Of a DNA stretch of 44,687 bases, positions 6,855-14,534 are shown one piece after another. Made by a program: the position numbers and the translations under genes. Each line of letters begins with the position of its first letter. The first letter of the stretch is position 1. Source of the DNA: an uncultured Lachnospiraceae bacterium (lineage in GTDB: Bacteria; Bacillota; Clostridia; Lachnospirales; Lachnospiraceae); the NCBI GenBank assembly GCA_900320485.1, contig ONSO01000008.1, forward strand, positions 1-44,687. Direction: 5' to 3'. The notes beneath the pieces were generated by a model, which ran no database searches, was not told the DNA's origin, and saw only the letters and a list, made by a program, of their open reading frames with translations.

Positions 6855-9212
6855 ATGAATTTACCTGAAAGTTTTTATGAAGTTGCAAAAGAGTATGGCG
6901 TTTCGAAGGAGGAGGTCCTTTTTGGCGCCATGGCGGATTTTGACATAGAATACCGCTTTGCCGATACGGTGGTGGCGCTGACCAAGGAAAAGCTCTTGGT
7001 GGCGGCCTATCCTTATCGGGAGAAGGAGGAGTTTAAGCTGGGCGGCTACGGCGGAATGCATAAGGATATCACGCTGGAGGGCAAGCCGGCCCTGACCATT
7101 TATCCGCTGGAGAAAGTGGATAGCCTGAAAGTATTGCGTCAGATCAGCACGGGAGTCCTGATGGGAGAAATTGACGGGGCGGAGAGATTCCTCTGCCAAT
7201 TCTCCAACACGAAGCAGGGCTATTTTCACAAGCTGGCGGACCTTCTTAAAAAGATCAAAGACAAGGAAGAGATCAAGGACGAAGACCTTGACGTGGAAAA
7301 GGGGAAGGAGGTTTGCCCGAAGTGCGGCATGCTCTATCCAGATCAGGAGCGCAAGGTATGCCCGAAATGTATGGACAAGCGTTCCGTGCTTCTGCGGATC
7401 ATGGGCTATTTTAAGCCGTATCGCCCGCAACTGGCGGTGATGGTGCTTTGCTACCTTGGAAACGTGGGGCTCAATCTAGCATGGCCGTATCTGAGCGGCA
7501 CCATTTTATATGACAAGGTGCTGGCGAAGAATCCGGAGTTTGTGGAATTCCTAAAGCTTCCCGCAGGAAGCTTTGTCACTGCGCTTGTCATGGTGGTGAT
7601 TACCATGATCCTGGCAAAGGTGCTGGGGCAGTTCTTTGGCATCTTGCAGGGCGTGATGACGGCAAACGTGGCGCCGCACGTGGTGGGAACCATTAAAAGC
7701 CAGGCGTTTACCGCCATGGGAAGGCTTTCCATCAGCTTCTTTACAAGGCGCCAGACCGGCGGACTGATGACCAGAGTGTGTGATGACGCGGAGGAGATTT
7801 CCTCGTTTTTCATTGACGGCATTCCGTATTTCTTCATCAACGTGCTAACGCTCGTGGTGACCATGGTGGTGATGTTTATTTTGAGCCCCATTTTGGCACT
7901 GACCACGGCAGTTTTAATGCCCGTGCTTGTCATTATGAGCTATAACATGTTGCCGCATCTTTGGCATTATTATGGGAAGCGCCACCGCGCAAACAGACGC
8001 ATGAACAGCCAGATCAACGAGAATCTGACGGGTGCCCGCGTGGTAAAGGCCTTTGGACGCGAGGAGCAGGAGATCGGGCGCTTTGGGAAAAACAATAAGC
8101 GCGTGCAGAATTCGGAAATTGATCTGGCGCGTTATGACAATAAGTTTTTTGCTTTGTATTATTCCGTGGAGGATACCATTTCTTTCCTGGTTTGGGCCGT
8201 GGGCGGCGCGCTGATGATCAGCGGCTTTGTAGCGGCGGCCAATGGCAGGCAGGGTGATTTTCTGGGCGCACAAAATATTTCTTTGGGGTTGCTGCTTACG
8301 TTCTCCGGATACGTTGGACAGATGAAAGGACCCTTGGAGTTTATGTCCCGCATTGTCCGCTGGTATACCAACTGCATGAACTGTGGTCAGAGATTGTTTG
8401 AGATCATCGACGCCGTGCCAGAAGTGCGCGAGGTAAGAGACCCGTACAGGCCGGAGAAGCTGAATGGCGAGATCGAACTGAAGAACGTAACCTTTGGATA
8501 TGAGCCCCATAAGCCGATTTTGAAGGACATCAGCTTTCACGTGAAGGCCGGGGAGGTCTTTGGTATTGTGGGTAGATCCGGTGCGGGGAAATCCACGCTG
8601 GTAAACCTGATCTCCAGACTCTATGATACGGAGGAGGGAGAGGTTTTGGTGGATGGCGTCAGCGTAAAGAAGTACGGGTTCCGTGAGCTTCGGAAGAACG
8701 TGGCCATGGTGTCCCAAGAGACTTATATTTTCATGGGTACGGTGGCGGAGAATATTGCCTATGCCCGGCCTGATGCCACAAGGCAGGAAATCATTTCAGC
8801 GGCCATGCAGGCAAGTGCCCATGACTTTATCTGTAAGATGCCGGAAGGGTATGATACCATTCTTGGTTCGTCCGGAAGGTCGCTGTCCGGCGGTGAAAAA
8901 CAGAGAATTTCCATTGCGCGAGCCATTCTTGCTGATCCGAAGATTTTAATCCTGGATGAGGCAACCTCTGCCGTGGACACGGAGACGGAGCTGGCGATCC
9001 AAAAGTCATTGGAGCGTTTGGAAAAGGGAAGAACGGTGATTTCCATTGCTCACAGACTGTCGACGCTGCGTAATGCAACGCATCTGATCGTGCTGGATGA
9101 GGGCAGGCTTACGGAATCCGGAACCCATGAGGAACTCATGGCGAAGAAGGGAACCTACTATAAGCTGAACGAGCTGCAGACGAAGGCTCTGGCCATGAGA
9201 GGGTTGGAATAG
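6855..9212 (+). CDS. ABC exporter with N-terminal PH-like domain and zinc ribbon (DUF1854-associated)
   Basis: A 785-residue half-size exporter with an extra N-terminus. Residues 1-145 form a predicted beta-rich, PH-like domain. A zinc ribbon follows with Cys154, 157, 169 and 172, then six membrane helices (about 190-490). The ABC domain has Walker A G-R-S-G-A-G-K-S near 573, signature L-S-G-G-E near 677, Walker B with catalytic Glu near 701, and a switch His. All catalytic motifs are intact. The start at 6855 is supported because V-S-K-E-E-V-L-F aligns with the start of the second exporter. It sits 83 bp before the DUF1854 gene. It matches my recollection of the cyanophycin-metabolism-associated ABC transporter family, but no cyanophycin gene is in view; substrate unknown. 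Confidence 0.85.
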   Translation: MNLPESFYEVAKEYGVSKEEVLFGAMADFDIEYRFADTVVALTKEKLLVAAYPYREKEEFKLGGYGGMHKDITLEGKPALTIYPLEKVDSLKVLRQISTGVLMGEIDGAERFLCQFSNTKQGYFHKLADLLKKIKDKEEIKDEDLDVEKGKEVCPKCGMLYPDQERKVCPKCMDKRSVLLRIMGYFKPYRPQLAVMVLCYLGNVGLNLAWPYLSGTILYDKVLAKNPEFVEFLKLPAGSFVTALVMVVITMILAKVLGQFFGILQGVMTANVAPHVVGTIKSQAFTAMGRLSISFFTRRQTGGLMTRVCDDAEEISSFFIDGIPYFFINVLTLVVTMVVMFILSPILALTTAVLMPVLVIMSYNMLPHLWHYYGKRHRANRRMNSQINENLTGARVVKAFGREEQEIGRFGKNNKRVQNSEIDLARYDNKFFALYYSVEDTISFLVWAVGGALMISGFVAAANGRQGDFLGAQNISLGLLLTFSGYVGQMKGPLEFMSRIVRWYTNCMNCGQRLFEIIDAVPEVREVRDPYRPEKLNGEIELKNVTFGYEPHKPILKDISFHVKAGEVFGIVGRSGAGKSTLVNLISRLYDTEEGEVLVDGVSVKKYGFRELRKNVAMVSQETYIFMGTVAENIAYARPDATRQEIISAAMQASAHDFICKMPEGYDTILGSSGRSLSGGEKQRISIARAILADPKILILDEATSAVDTETELAIQKSLERLEKGRTVISIAHRLSTLRNATHLIVLDEGRLTESGTHEELMAKKGTYYKLNELQTKALAMRGLE

Positions 9213-9295
9213 ACTAAGGAAAGACTGTGGTCCCTCTGGTGTGTTCATTGCGAATGCCTGGAAGTGAGAAAAGAGAAAGACAAGAGGTAAGATTG

Positions 9296-9871
9296 ATGAG
9301 TGAAGATATGGATTTGTTGGATTTGAATTTAAATGATGAATTTGATGAAGAGGCGTTGAAAAAGGAATCAGAAGAGCTTCTGGAGATGAGGTTCCTGACA
9401 AAGGAGAACGCTGTCTTTTCAAGAACGGAGGGAGGCTTTGTTGCCCTGAAGTTTGGAGATAAGGAGTATAAGAGGGTTGGCGTGTATCTGACCTTTCCGT
9501 TGACGAACCCGGAAGAATTTATCTCCATCCGTGAAGCAGACGAAAAGGCTAAGGAAATCGGGATGGTGGAGAAGCTAAAGGATCTCCCCAAGGATCAGCA
9601 GGAAATGATTCGGGAGCAGATCAGACTTCGTTATTTCATGCCTGTGATCAAAAAGATCATGGAGATCAAGGAAGAATACGGTTATGCTTACTGGCACGTG
9701 GAGACAAGCTTTGGCGTATGCCGCTTTACAACCCACGTGAGCGGTGACGTTGTGGTATCTTTGAGTGATTCCAGACTTCTTGTGAAGGATATCGATGGAA
9801 ATCGCTATGAAATCCCTGACTTTTATGCCCTTGGCATTCAGGAAAAGAAGAAGCTGGATTTGTTTATCTAG
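9296..9871 (+). CDS. DUF1854 family protein
   Basis: A 191-residue soluble acidic protein. The C-terminal part has W-H-V-E-T-S-F-G-V-C-R-F, S-D-S-R-L-L-V-K-D-I-D-G-N-R-Y and I-P-D-F-Y-A-L. This is the pattern I recognise from DUF1854 proteins, which are typically encoded beside ABC exporters like those here. The ATG at 9296 has AGAGGTAAG seven bases upstream; a longer frame from 9227 has no ribosome binding site. Lying between two exporters of the same architecture, it is probably an accessory or regulatory subunit. That role is inferred from position; no biochemical function is known to me. A 63-bp repeat array begins 15 bp after its stop codon. Confidence 0.8.
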   Translation: MSEDMDLLDLNLNDEFDEEALKKESEELLEMRFLTKENAVFSRTEGGFVALKFGDKEYKRVGVYLTFPLTNPEEFISIREADEKAKEIGMVEKLKDLPKDQQEMIREQIRLRYFMPVIKKIMEIKEEYGYAYWHVETSFGVCRFTTHVSGDVVVSLSDSRLLVKDIDGNRYEIPDFYALGIQEKKKLDLFI

Positions 9872-9885
9872 TCAAGCCGGGATTT

Positions 9886-10490
9886 TACCGTTGATTTCGA
9901 TTGCCCATGGGGAATGAGTAATAAGCCATGAGGGTGAAACGGAAGAATTACCGCCTAAGGCGATGGTGACGGGAAGTGTGCGGTAGACTGCAAAAGCAGA
10001 AAAAGAAGAATTACCGCCTAAGGCGATGGTGATGGGAAACGTGCGGTAGACTACAAAAGCAGAAAAAGAAGAATTACCGCCTAAGGCGCTTGGGAGGGGA
10101 AGCGTGCGGTAGACCGCAAAAGCAGAAAAAGAAGAATTACCGCTTAAGGCGCTTGGGACGGGAAGCGTGCGGTAGACCGCAAAAGCAGAAAAAGAAGAAT
10201 TACCGTCTAAGGCGCTTTGGAGGGGAAGTGTGCGGTAGACTGCAAAAGCAGAAAAAGAAGAATTACCGTCTAAGGCGCTTGGGAGGGGAAGTGTGCGGTA
10301 GACAGGAAGGTTTGCAATTGAAACTTCTACCGCATAAAATGCGTAGACTGTGCAGATGACGGTAAACTGCCGAATAAGGAAAATCTTTCCTACCGTACAA
10401 AAGCGGAATGTTAAGAAATATGCGGTAAATCTTGAAATGAAAAGAAAAAGGCTTACCGTCACTTTGCTACTTAACAGAAAAACAACGGTA
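9886..10490. repeat. 63-bp-period array of paired TACCG/CGGTA half-sites
   Basis: TACCG occurs at 9949, 10012, 10075, 10138, 10201, 10264, 10328, 10391 and 10454, spaced 63 bp (64 once). Each is followed exactly 32 bp later by CGGTA (9981 to 10486). An extra TACCG at 9886 keeps the phase but lacks a clear partner. The first five units are alike over all 63 bp and the sixth over its first ~44 bp. Each full unit also carries CTGC-AAAA-GCAG. The last three units have diverged and keep little beyond the paired motifs and their spacing. Half-sites alternate every 31-32 bp. No T-run follows the hairpins, so these are not terminators. Confidence 0.85.
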
Positions 10491-10559
10491 ATTTTCGGAA
10501 AGTGACATTGATCGACTTTGCCAGAGGAGGAAAAGAAGCCGGCCGCCGAGAAGAAAATC

Positions 10560-10735
10560 AAGGGAAAGAAGGGCCGCTGGGAAAAACAAAGAAAGGCGGC
10601 GAAGAAAAGCCAGAAAGGCGGCAAAGAAAAGCCGGAAAAGCGGCGAAGAAAAGCCGGAAAAGCGGCGAAGAAAAGTGGCAAAGAAAAACAAAGAAAGGCG
10701 GCAAAGAAAAGCCGGAAAGGCCGTGAAGAAGGCAG
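10560..10735. repeat. Purine-rich low-complexity tract with 22-bp period
   Basis: GGCGGC/AGCGGC-containing units start at 10595, 10617, 10639 and 10661 (22 bp apart), then at 10697 and 10719. The strand is almost entirely A and G with short GCC/CGG pieces. Read forward it gives Lys/Arg/Ala-rich peptides. But 22 bp is not a multiple of three, so the peptide repeat changes with each unit, and there is no convincing start or ribosome binding site. It lies between the 63-bp array and the second exporter, probably in that gene's leader. Confidence 0.6.
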
Positions 10736-10798
10736 CAAAACATGAAAACACTGAAAATTGCAAAGAAGAGTTTGAGGTAAAATAAGAGGAATAAAGCA

Positions 10799-13456
10799 AT
10801 GAAATTGTTATTTACTTTGACGGGAAGTCAGTTGGAGGCGCTGGCGCTTTCGATTGGCGAGAAATTGATATATTGCGTTCCGGCAGATCTGGCCTACGAA
10901 ATGCAGGGGAGCGTCAGCCGAGCGTCAGGAAGTGTAAACAAGACGGAAGGCAGCCAAGCGGCAGGAAGCGCAACCGGTGCGGGCTCGGTGCTTGTGAGTA
11001 AAGCAGCGGGGCTTGCAGTGGAGCGCTATGAGACGGACGTGTTCCTCGCGGTGACAAATCAGAGATTTCTGGTGCTTGCGGGAAGCAAGGTGACTTACCA
11101 GGTGGCACTGAAGGATTGTGAGAAGATCCGCTGTGAACACCAAGTAGGCTGCGGCATAATCACGGTTTCGATTCCTGCGGGATACAACCATGGAGCCGAC
11201 GCGCAAGGAAAAGCAGAGGCAGCGAGCGAGGCCGGCGAGCAAGGAAAAGCAGAGGCAGCGAGCGAGGCCTGCGAGCAAGGAAAAGCAGGGGCAGCGAGCG
11301 AGACAGGCGAGCAAGGAAAAGCAGAGGCAGCGAGCGAGGCCGGCGCGCAAGGAAAAGCAGAGGCAGCGAGCAAGGCCGGTGAGCAAGGAAAAGCAGAGGC
11401 AGCGAGCGGAGCCGGCGAGCAAGAGAAAGTAGCGGCAGAAAGTGGGAACGGAAGTCAGAAAATGGCTATGGTGGATACCTGTGTTGCCAGGGTGTCCATG
11501 CGGCAGATCGTCCGGGCGTCCTATGCGGTTCGCGGCGCGCAGGCCATTGTGAGGTCCATAAAGGAAAATGGAGATGCGGATCGGGCGGAAAAAATCACAA
11601 GCTCAGAATACGAGACCTATTGCGAAAAGTGCGGCCGTGCTTTGCCGGGTACCAGTACCTGCCCATATTGCGAGGGCAAGATGGACGTGGCAAAGAAGTT
11701 TATGAGCCTGTGCGGGGGATTTGGCGGGAAGCTTTTACTGATCAGCTTATCCATGCTGGTGATCTCTGCCATGAACATGGCGAGTCCCATGGTACAGCGC
11801 TGGTTCATTGATGATGCTCTGTCCACGGGAAAAGGTACCTGGGCGGATCTGGGGCTGTTTATCGGTATTTCATTTGCTTTTTTGATCGGTGCCATTTTGT
11901 TGGAGGTATGGAAGAACCTGGCTTGCATTAAGCTGGGGTCGGAGCTTTCCATGTCCCTGAGGGAGAAGCTTTACGTAAAGATTCAGGTATTGTCGCTTTC
12001 GTTTATCAACAAGAGAAAGCCGGGCGAGCTGATGAACAGGGTTTCAAGGGATACGGGGCGCATCCGGGAATTCTTTGAGGAAGTGTTTGGATACATGTTT
12101 TCCACGCTTCTTACCATGATCGTGTCGCTGGTGGTAATGCTGACCATCAGCCCCGTCATGACCGGGCTTTCCCTGATGTTTGTCATTGTGGTTTTTGTAC
12201 TGATGAAGATCTTTTGGCATCACATCCACATGATCTTTCATCGCCAGTGGATCAAGTCCGACGAGCTTTCCAACAGCATTCAGGACATTATCTCCGGCAT
12301 GAGGATTGTGAAAACCTTTGGAACGGAAGAGAGGGAGGCAGAACGCTTTTCCCAAAAAGCGAGGGAGTATGCGCAAACGCAGTCCAAAAATGAGACCTTC
12401 TGGGCCATTTTCTTTCCGATTTTGACGTTTCTGTTGGGATGTGGAACCTATGTTGCCGTGTTGATCGGCGGGCAGAACGTGCTGGCAGGGAAAATGACCA
12501 TGGGCCAGCTGGTGCAGTTTATGACCTATAGCGGGTATCTGTTTGGACCTTTGGGATGGATGACCCATCTTCCAAGAATGGTCATGCAGATGATGACCAG
12601 CTTAAACCGTATCTACGACGTATTGGACGAGGAGCCCAAGATCAAGGATCATGACGGTAGCAGGGAAATTGCCGTGAATGGGCATTTTCAGTTTGAAAAG
12701 GTATCCTTTGGGTACAACACCTACGAACCCGTGCTGGAAGACGTCAGTTTTGAAGTGAAGCCCGGAGAGATGATCGGTCTGGTAGGGGCATCCGGCACAG
12801 GAAAGTCTACCATGATCAACCTGATCATGAGGTTGTATGATCCGGATCAGGGGCGTATCCTGTTGGACGGCGTGGATCTCAGGGACGTAAAGGTGGAAAG
12901 TCTCCACTCCCAGATCGGCGTGGTATTGCAGGAAACCTTCCTGTTCTCAGGCACGATCTTAGACAACATTCGTTTCGCAAAGCCTGCGGCAACGCTGGCG
13001 GAGGTGATCCGGGCGGCCAAGGCTGCCAATGCGCATGACTTTATCTGTAAGACGCCGGACGGTTATAATACTTACGTTGGCGAGCATGGCTATAACTTGT
13101 CCGGCGGTGAGCGTCAGAGAGTTGCCATTGCCAGGGCCATTCTGAATAACCCTAAGCTCTTGATCCTGGATGAGGCGACCTCAGCGCTGGATACGGAGAG
13201 CGAATTCCTGATCCAACAGGCACTGAACCGTTTGATTCAGGGAAGAACCACCTTTGCCATTGCCCACAGACTGTCGACGCTGCGTGAGGCAGACCGGCTG
13301 ATCGTCATTGACAAGCATTCCATCGCGGAGATGGGTAGCCACAATGAACTTCTGGAGAAGAAGGGAATTTATTACGGACTGGTGACGGCGCAGCTTCGCA
13401 TGGCGGAAGGACGGCCTGAGGCAGGCACAACTGCGCTGGAAAGACTGGGCGCGTAG
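10799..13456 (+). CDS. ABC exporter with N-terminal PH-like domain and zinc ribbon (second copy)
   Basis: An 885-residue exporter with the same order as the gene at 6855. It has an N-terminal PH-like domain, a zinc ribbon (Cys275, 278, 288, 291), six membrane helices and an ABC domain with G-A-S-G-T-G-K-S, L-S-G-G-E-R-Q-R, L-D-E-A-T-S and I-A-H-R-L-S. The N-terminal domain is longer than in the first exporter because of two low-complexity insertions: a Ser/Gly/Ala stretch near residues 38-70 and a Glu/Ala/Gly/Lys/Gln repeat at about 135-212. AAGAGGAAT precedes the ATG. Both exporters keep catalytic Glu and His, so they could form homodimers or a heterodimer. Substrate unknown; linkage to DUF1854 is the best clue. 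Confidence 0.85.
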   Translation: MKLLFTLTGSQLEALALSIGEKLIYCVPADLAYEMQGSVSRASGSVNKTEGSQAAGSATGAGSVLVSKAAGLAVERYETDVFLAVTNQRFLVLAGSKVTYQVALKDCEKIRCEHQVGCGIITVSIPAGYNHGADAQGKAEAASEAGEQGKAEAASEACEQGKAGAASETGEQGKAEAASEAGAQGKAEAASKAGEQGKAEAASGAGEQEKVAAESGNGSQKMAMVDTCVARVSMRQIVRASYAVRGAQAIVRSIKENGDADRAEKITSSEYETYCEKCGRALPGTSTCPYCEGKMDVAKKFMSLCGGFGGKLLLISLSMLVISAMNMASPMVQRWFIDDALSTGKGTWADLGLFIGISFAFLIGAILLEVWKNLACIKLGSELSMSLREKLYVKIQVLSLSFINKRKPGELMNRVSRDTGRIREFFEEVFGYMFSTLLTMIVSLVVMLTISPVMTGLSLMFVIVVFVLMKIFWHHIHMIFHRQWIKSDELSNSIQDIISGMRIVKTFGTEEREAERFSQKAREYAQTQSKNETFWAIFFPILTFLLGCGTYVAVLIGGQNVLAGKMTMGQLVQFMTYSGYLFGPLGWMTHLPRMVMQMMTSLNRIYDVLDEEPKIKDHDGSREIAVNGHFQFEKVSFGYNTYEPVLEDVSFEVKPGEMIGLVGASGTGKSTMINLIMRLYDPDQGRILLDGVDLRDVKVESLHSQIGVVLQETFLFSGTILDNIRFAKPAATLAEVIRAAKAANAHDFICKTPDGYNTYVGEHGYNLSGGERQRVAIARAILNNPKLLILDEATSALDTESEFLIQQALNRLIQGRTTFAIAHRLSTLREADRLIVIDKHSIAEMGSHNELLEKKGIYYGLVTAQLRMAEGRPEAGTTALERLGA
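11201..11434 (+). repeat. In-frame 36-bp tandem repeat inside the second exporter
   Basis: One 33-bp unit, five 36-bp units and a partial unit encode the repeating 12-mer G-E-Q-G-K-A-E-A-A-S-E-A with small changes. The period is a multiple of three and the exporter frame stays open. The insertion sits in the loop between two strands of the PH-like domain, ahead of the zinc ribbon. The first exporter has nothing at this place. Such arrays usually vary in copy number between strains. Confidence 0.9.
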
Positions 13457-13574
13457 GAAGGTGCAAATGCCGGAGCCGCGAAAAGGTTGGGCGAGTAGGC
13501 AGGTGGAAACATGTCGTGACGGCGGGGGCTTGACGGGGCATGGAGCGGCTGGAGGGTCTGGCAAAAAATGATAG

Positions 13575-13603
13575 TGGCAAAACAACTGTGAACGTGGTAT
13601 TAT
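13575..13603 (+). promoter_or_regulatory. Predicted sigma-A promoter of the mecA-like gene
   Basis: TGGCAA (13575-13580), 17-bp spacer, TATTAT (13598-13603) with an extended -10 TGG. The start codon lies 86 bp downstream. This separates the mecA-like gene from the exporter transcript. Confidence 0.5.
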
Positions 13604-13688
13604 GTAAGTAAGAGGGGGATGCCTGTGGTTCGCCGGAGCCTGACGTATGGGGTGTTGGGCAGTATGACCGGCGGAAAGGAAGGTGCCT

Positions 13689-14402
13689 ATGAAATTTGAA
13701 CGAGTAGATGAAAAAACGGTAAGATGCTTTATCTCCAACGAGGAGTTAGAGGGTTACCAGATTGATTATAAGGATTTTGTAATGCGTAGCGAGAAGGCAA
13801 GAGAGGTCGTGAGGGAGATCATTACTCAGGCGACGGAGGAGGTGGGCTACAAGCCTCCGAAATTTGCCTTTGACATGTCCATCATGATGATGCCGGAGCA
13901 GGGACTGGTACTTACGTTTAGCGAGAGTGATCCGCTTTTGGATAAAGATGGCGGTCGGCTGATGGAGTACCTTAAGGAAATGAAGAAGGCACTGGATCAG
14001 AACGGACCTACAAAGAAGGACGGACAGCCGGCGGGGAATGCCACGGCAGGGAATGGTCAGGCAGAGGCCAAGCAGGCGCAGGCTAATCCGGAAGAAGGTA
14101 TTTTTGAATTTGAATGCCTTGGGAACGTAATGGATCTGGCAGCCGTGGTTCCTAAGAATCTCCGGGTACATAGCCAGCTTTATCGGCTGGATGACAAGTA
14201 TTTTCTGTACGTTGCAAAGGGATCGGCTTCTTATCAGCGTTACAGCAAGCTTTGCGTGCAAGCCATGGAGTTCTCGAGTCTCTATGGGGCGCAGGAGCAG
14301 AAGATTATCTTTGTGAAGGAGCACGGAGAATGCCTGATCGAGGATGGCGCGCTTCGCAAGCTCAGCGCAGGCCAGGGAATTGGCGTCAGGAAGAAAAACT
14401 GA
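13689..14402 (+). CDS. MecA-like adaptor protein
   Basis: A 237-residue acidic protein in two parts. The N-terminal domain (about 1-95) begins M-K-F-E-R-V-D-E-K-T-V-R-C. It contains S-E-K-A-R-E-V-V-R-E-I and a Met-rich strand, matching the substrate-binding half of MecA/YpbH. A Gln/Ala/Gly/Asn-rich linker (about 105-130) leads to a C-terminal alpha/beta domain of the ClpC-binding type. MecA delivers proteins to the ClpCP protease. GGAAAGGAAGG upstream supports ATG at 13689. The linker composition is typical. No clp gene is present in the window, so partner and targets are inferred from the family only. Confidence 0.75.
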   Translation: MKFERVDEKTVRCFISNEELEGYQIDYKDFVMRSEKAREVVREIITQATEEVGYKPPKFAFDMSIMMMPEQGLVLTFSESDPLLDKDGGRLMEYLKEMKKALDQNGPTKKDGQPAGNATAGNGQAEAKQAQANPEEGIFEFECLGNVMDLAAVVPKNLRVHSQLYRLDDKYFLYVAKGSASYQRYSKLCVQAMEFSSLYGAQEQKIIFVKEHGECLIEDGALRKLSAGQGIGVRKKN

Positions 14403-14412
14403 ACCGCACGGC

Positions 14413-14502
14413 GCAGGCAGCAGTTTTGTCACGGTGCAGGAAGAGTTCACGGTGCAGGCAGCAGTTTTGTCACGGCGCAGGAAGAGTTCACGGTGCAGGC
14501 AG
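14413..14502. repeat. 41-bp tandem repeat between convergent genes
   Basis: Units beginning GCAGGCAG start at 14413, 14454 and 14495, an exact 41-bp period with one base difference between the two full copies. Within each unit CACGGTGCAGG is itself repeated. The array fills the space between the mecA-like gene and the end of the convergent pseudouridine synthase gene. There is no T-run, so it is not an evident terminator. Confidence 0.8.
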
Positions 14503-14534
14503 TGCCATTGAGGCGGTTTTACCGCAGCGCGGCG

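Noticed and set aside
9981-10010. Intrinsic terminators in the 63-bp units (CTGC-AAAA-GCAG hairpin)
   Set aside because: The stem is only 4 bp and is followed by A-rich, not T-rich, sequence on the plus strand.
9945-10303. CRISPR array
   Set aside because: The units are similar over their full length with no unique spacers. The later units differ throughout except for the short paired motifs. No cas genes are nearby.
9872-10738. Minus-strand frame of 288 codons across the repeat arrays
   Set aside because: The frame is open because the 63-bp period is a multiple of three. It gives hydrophobic low-complexity peptide repeats, has no convincing ribosome binding site, and changes between units are not mostly synonymous.
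10502-10745. Lys/Arg/Ala-rich plus-strand frames resembling histone H1-like tails
   Set aside because: No ATG with a ribosome binding site (only GTG or TTG), and the underlying repeat has a 22-bp period that breaks any reading frame. Treated as a purine-rich tract.
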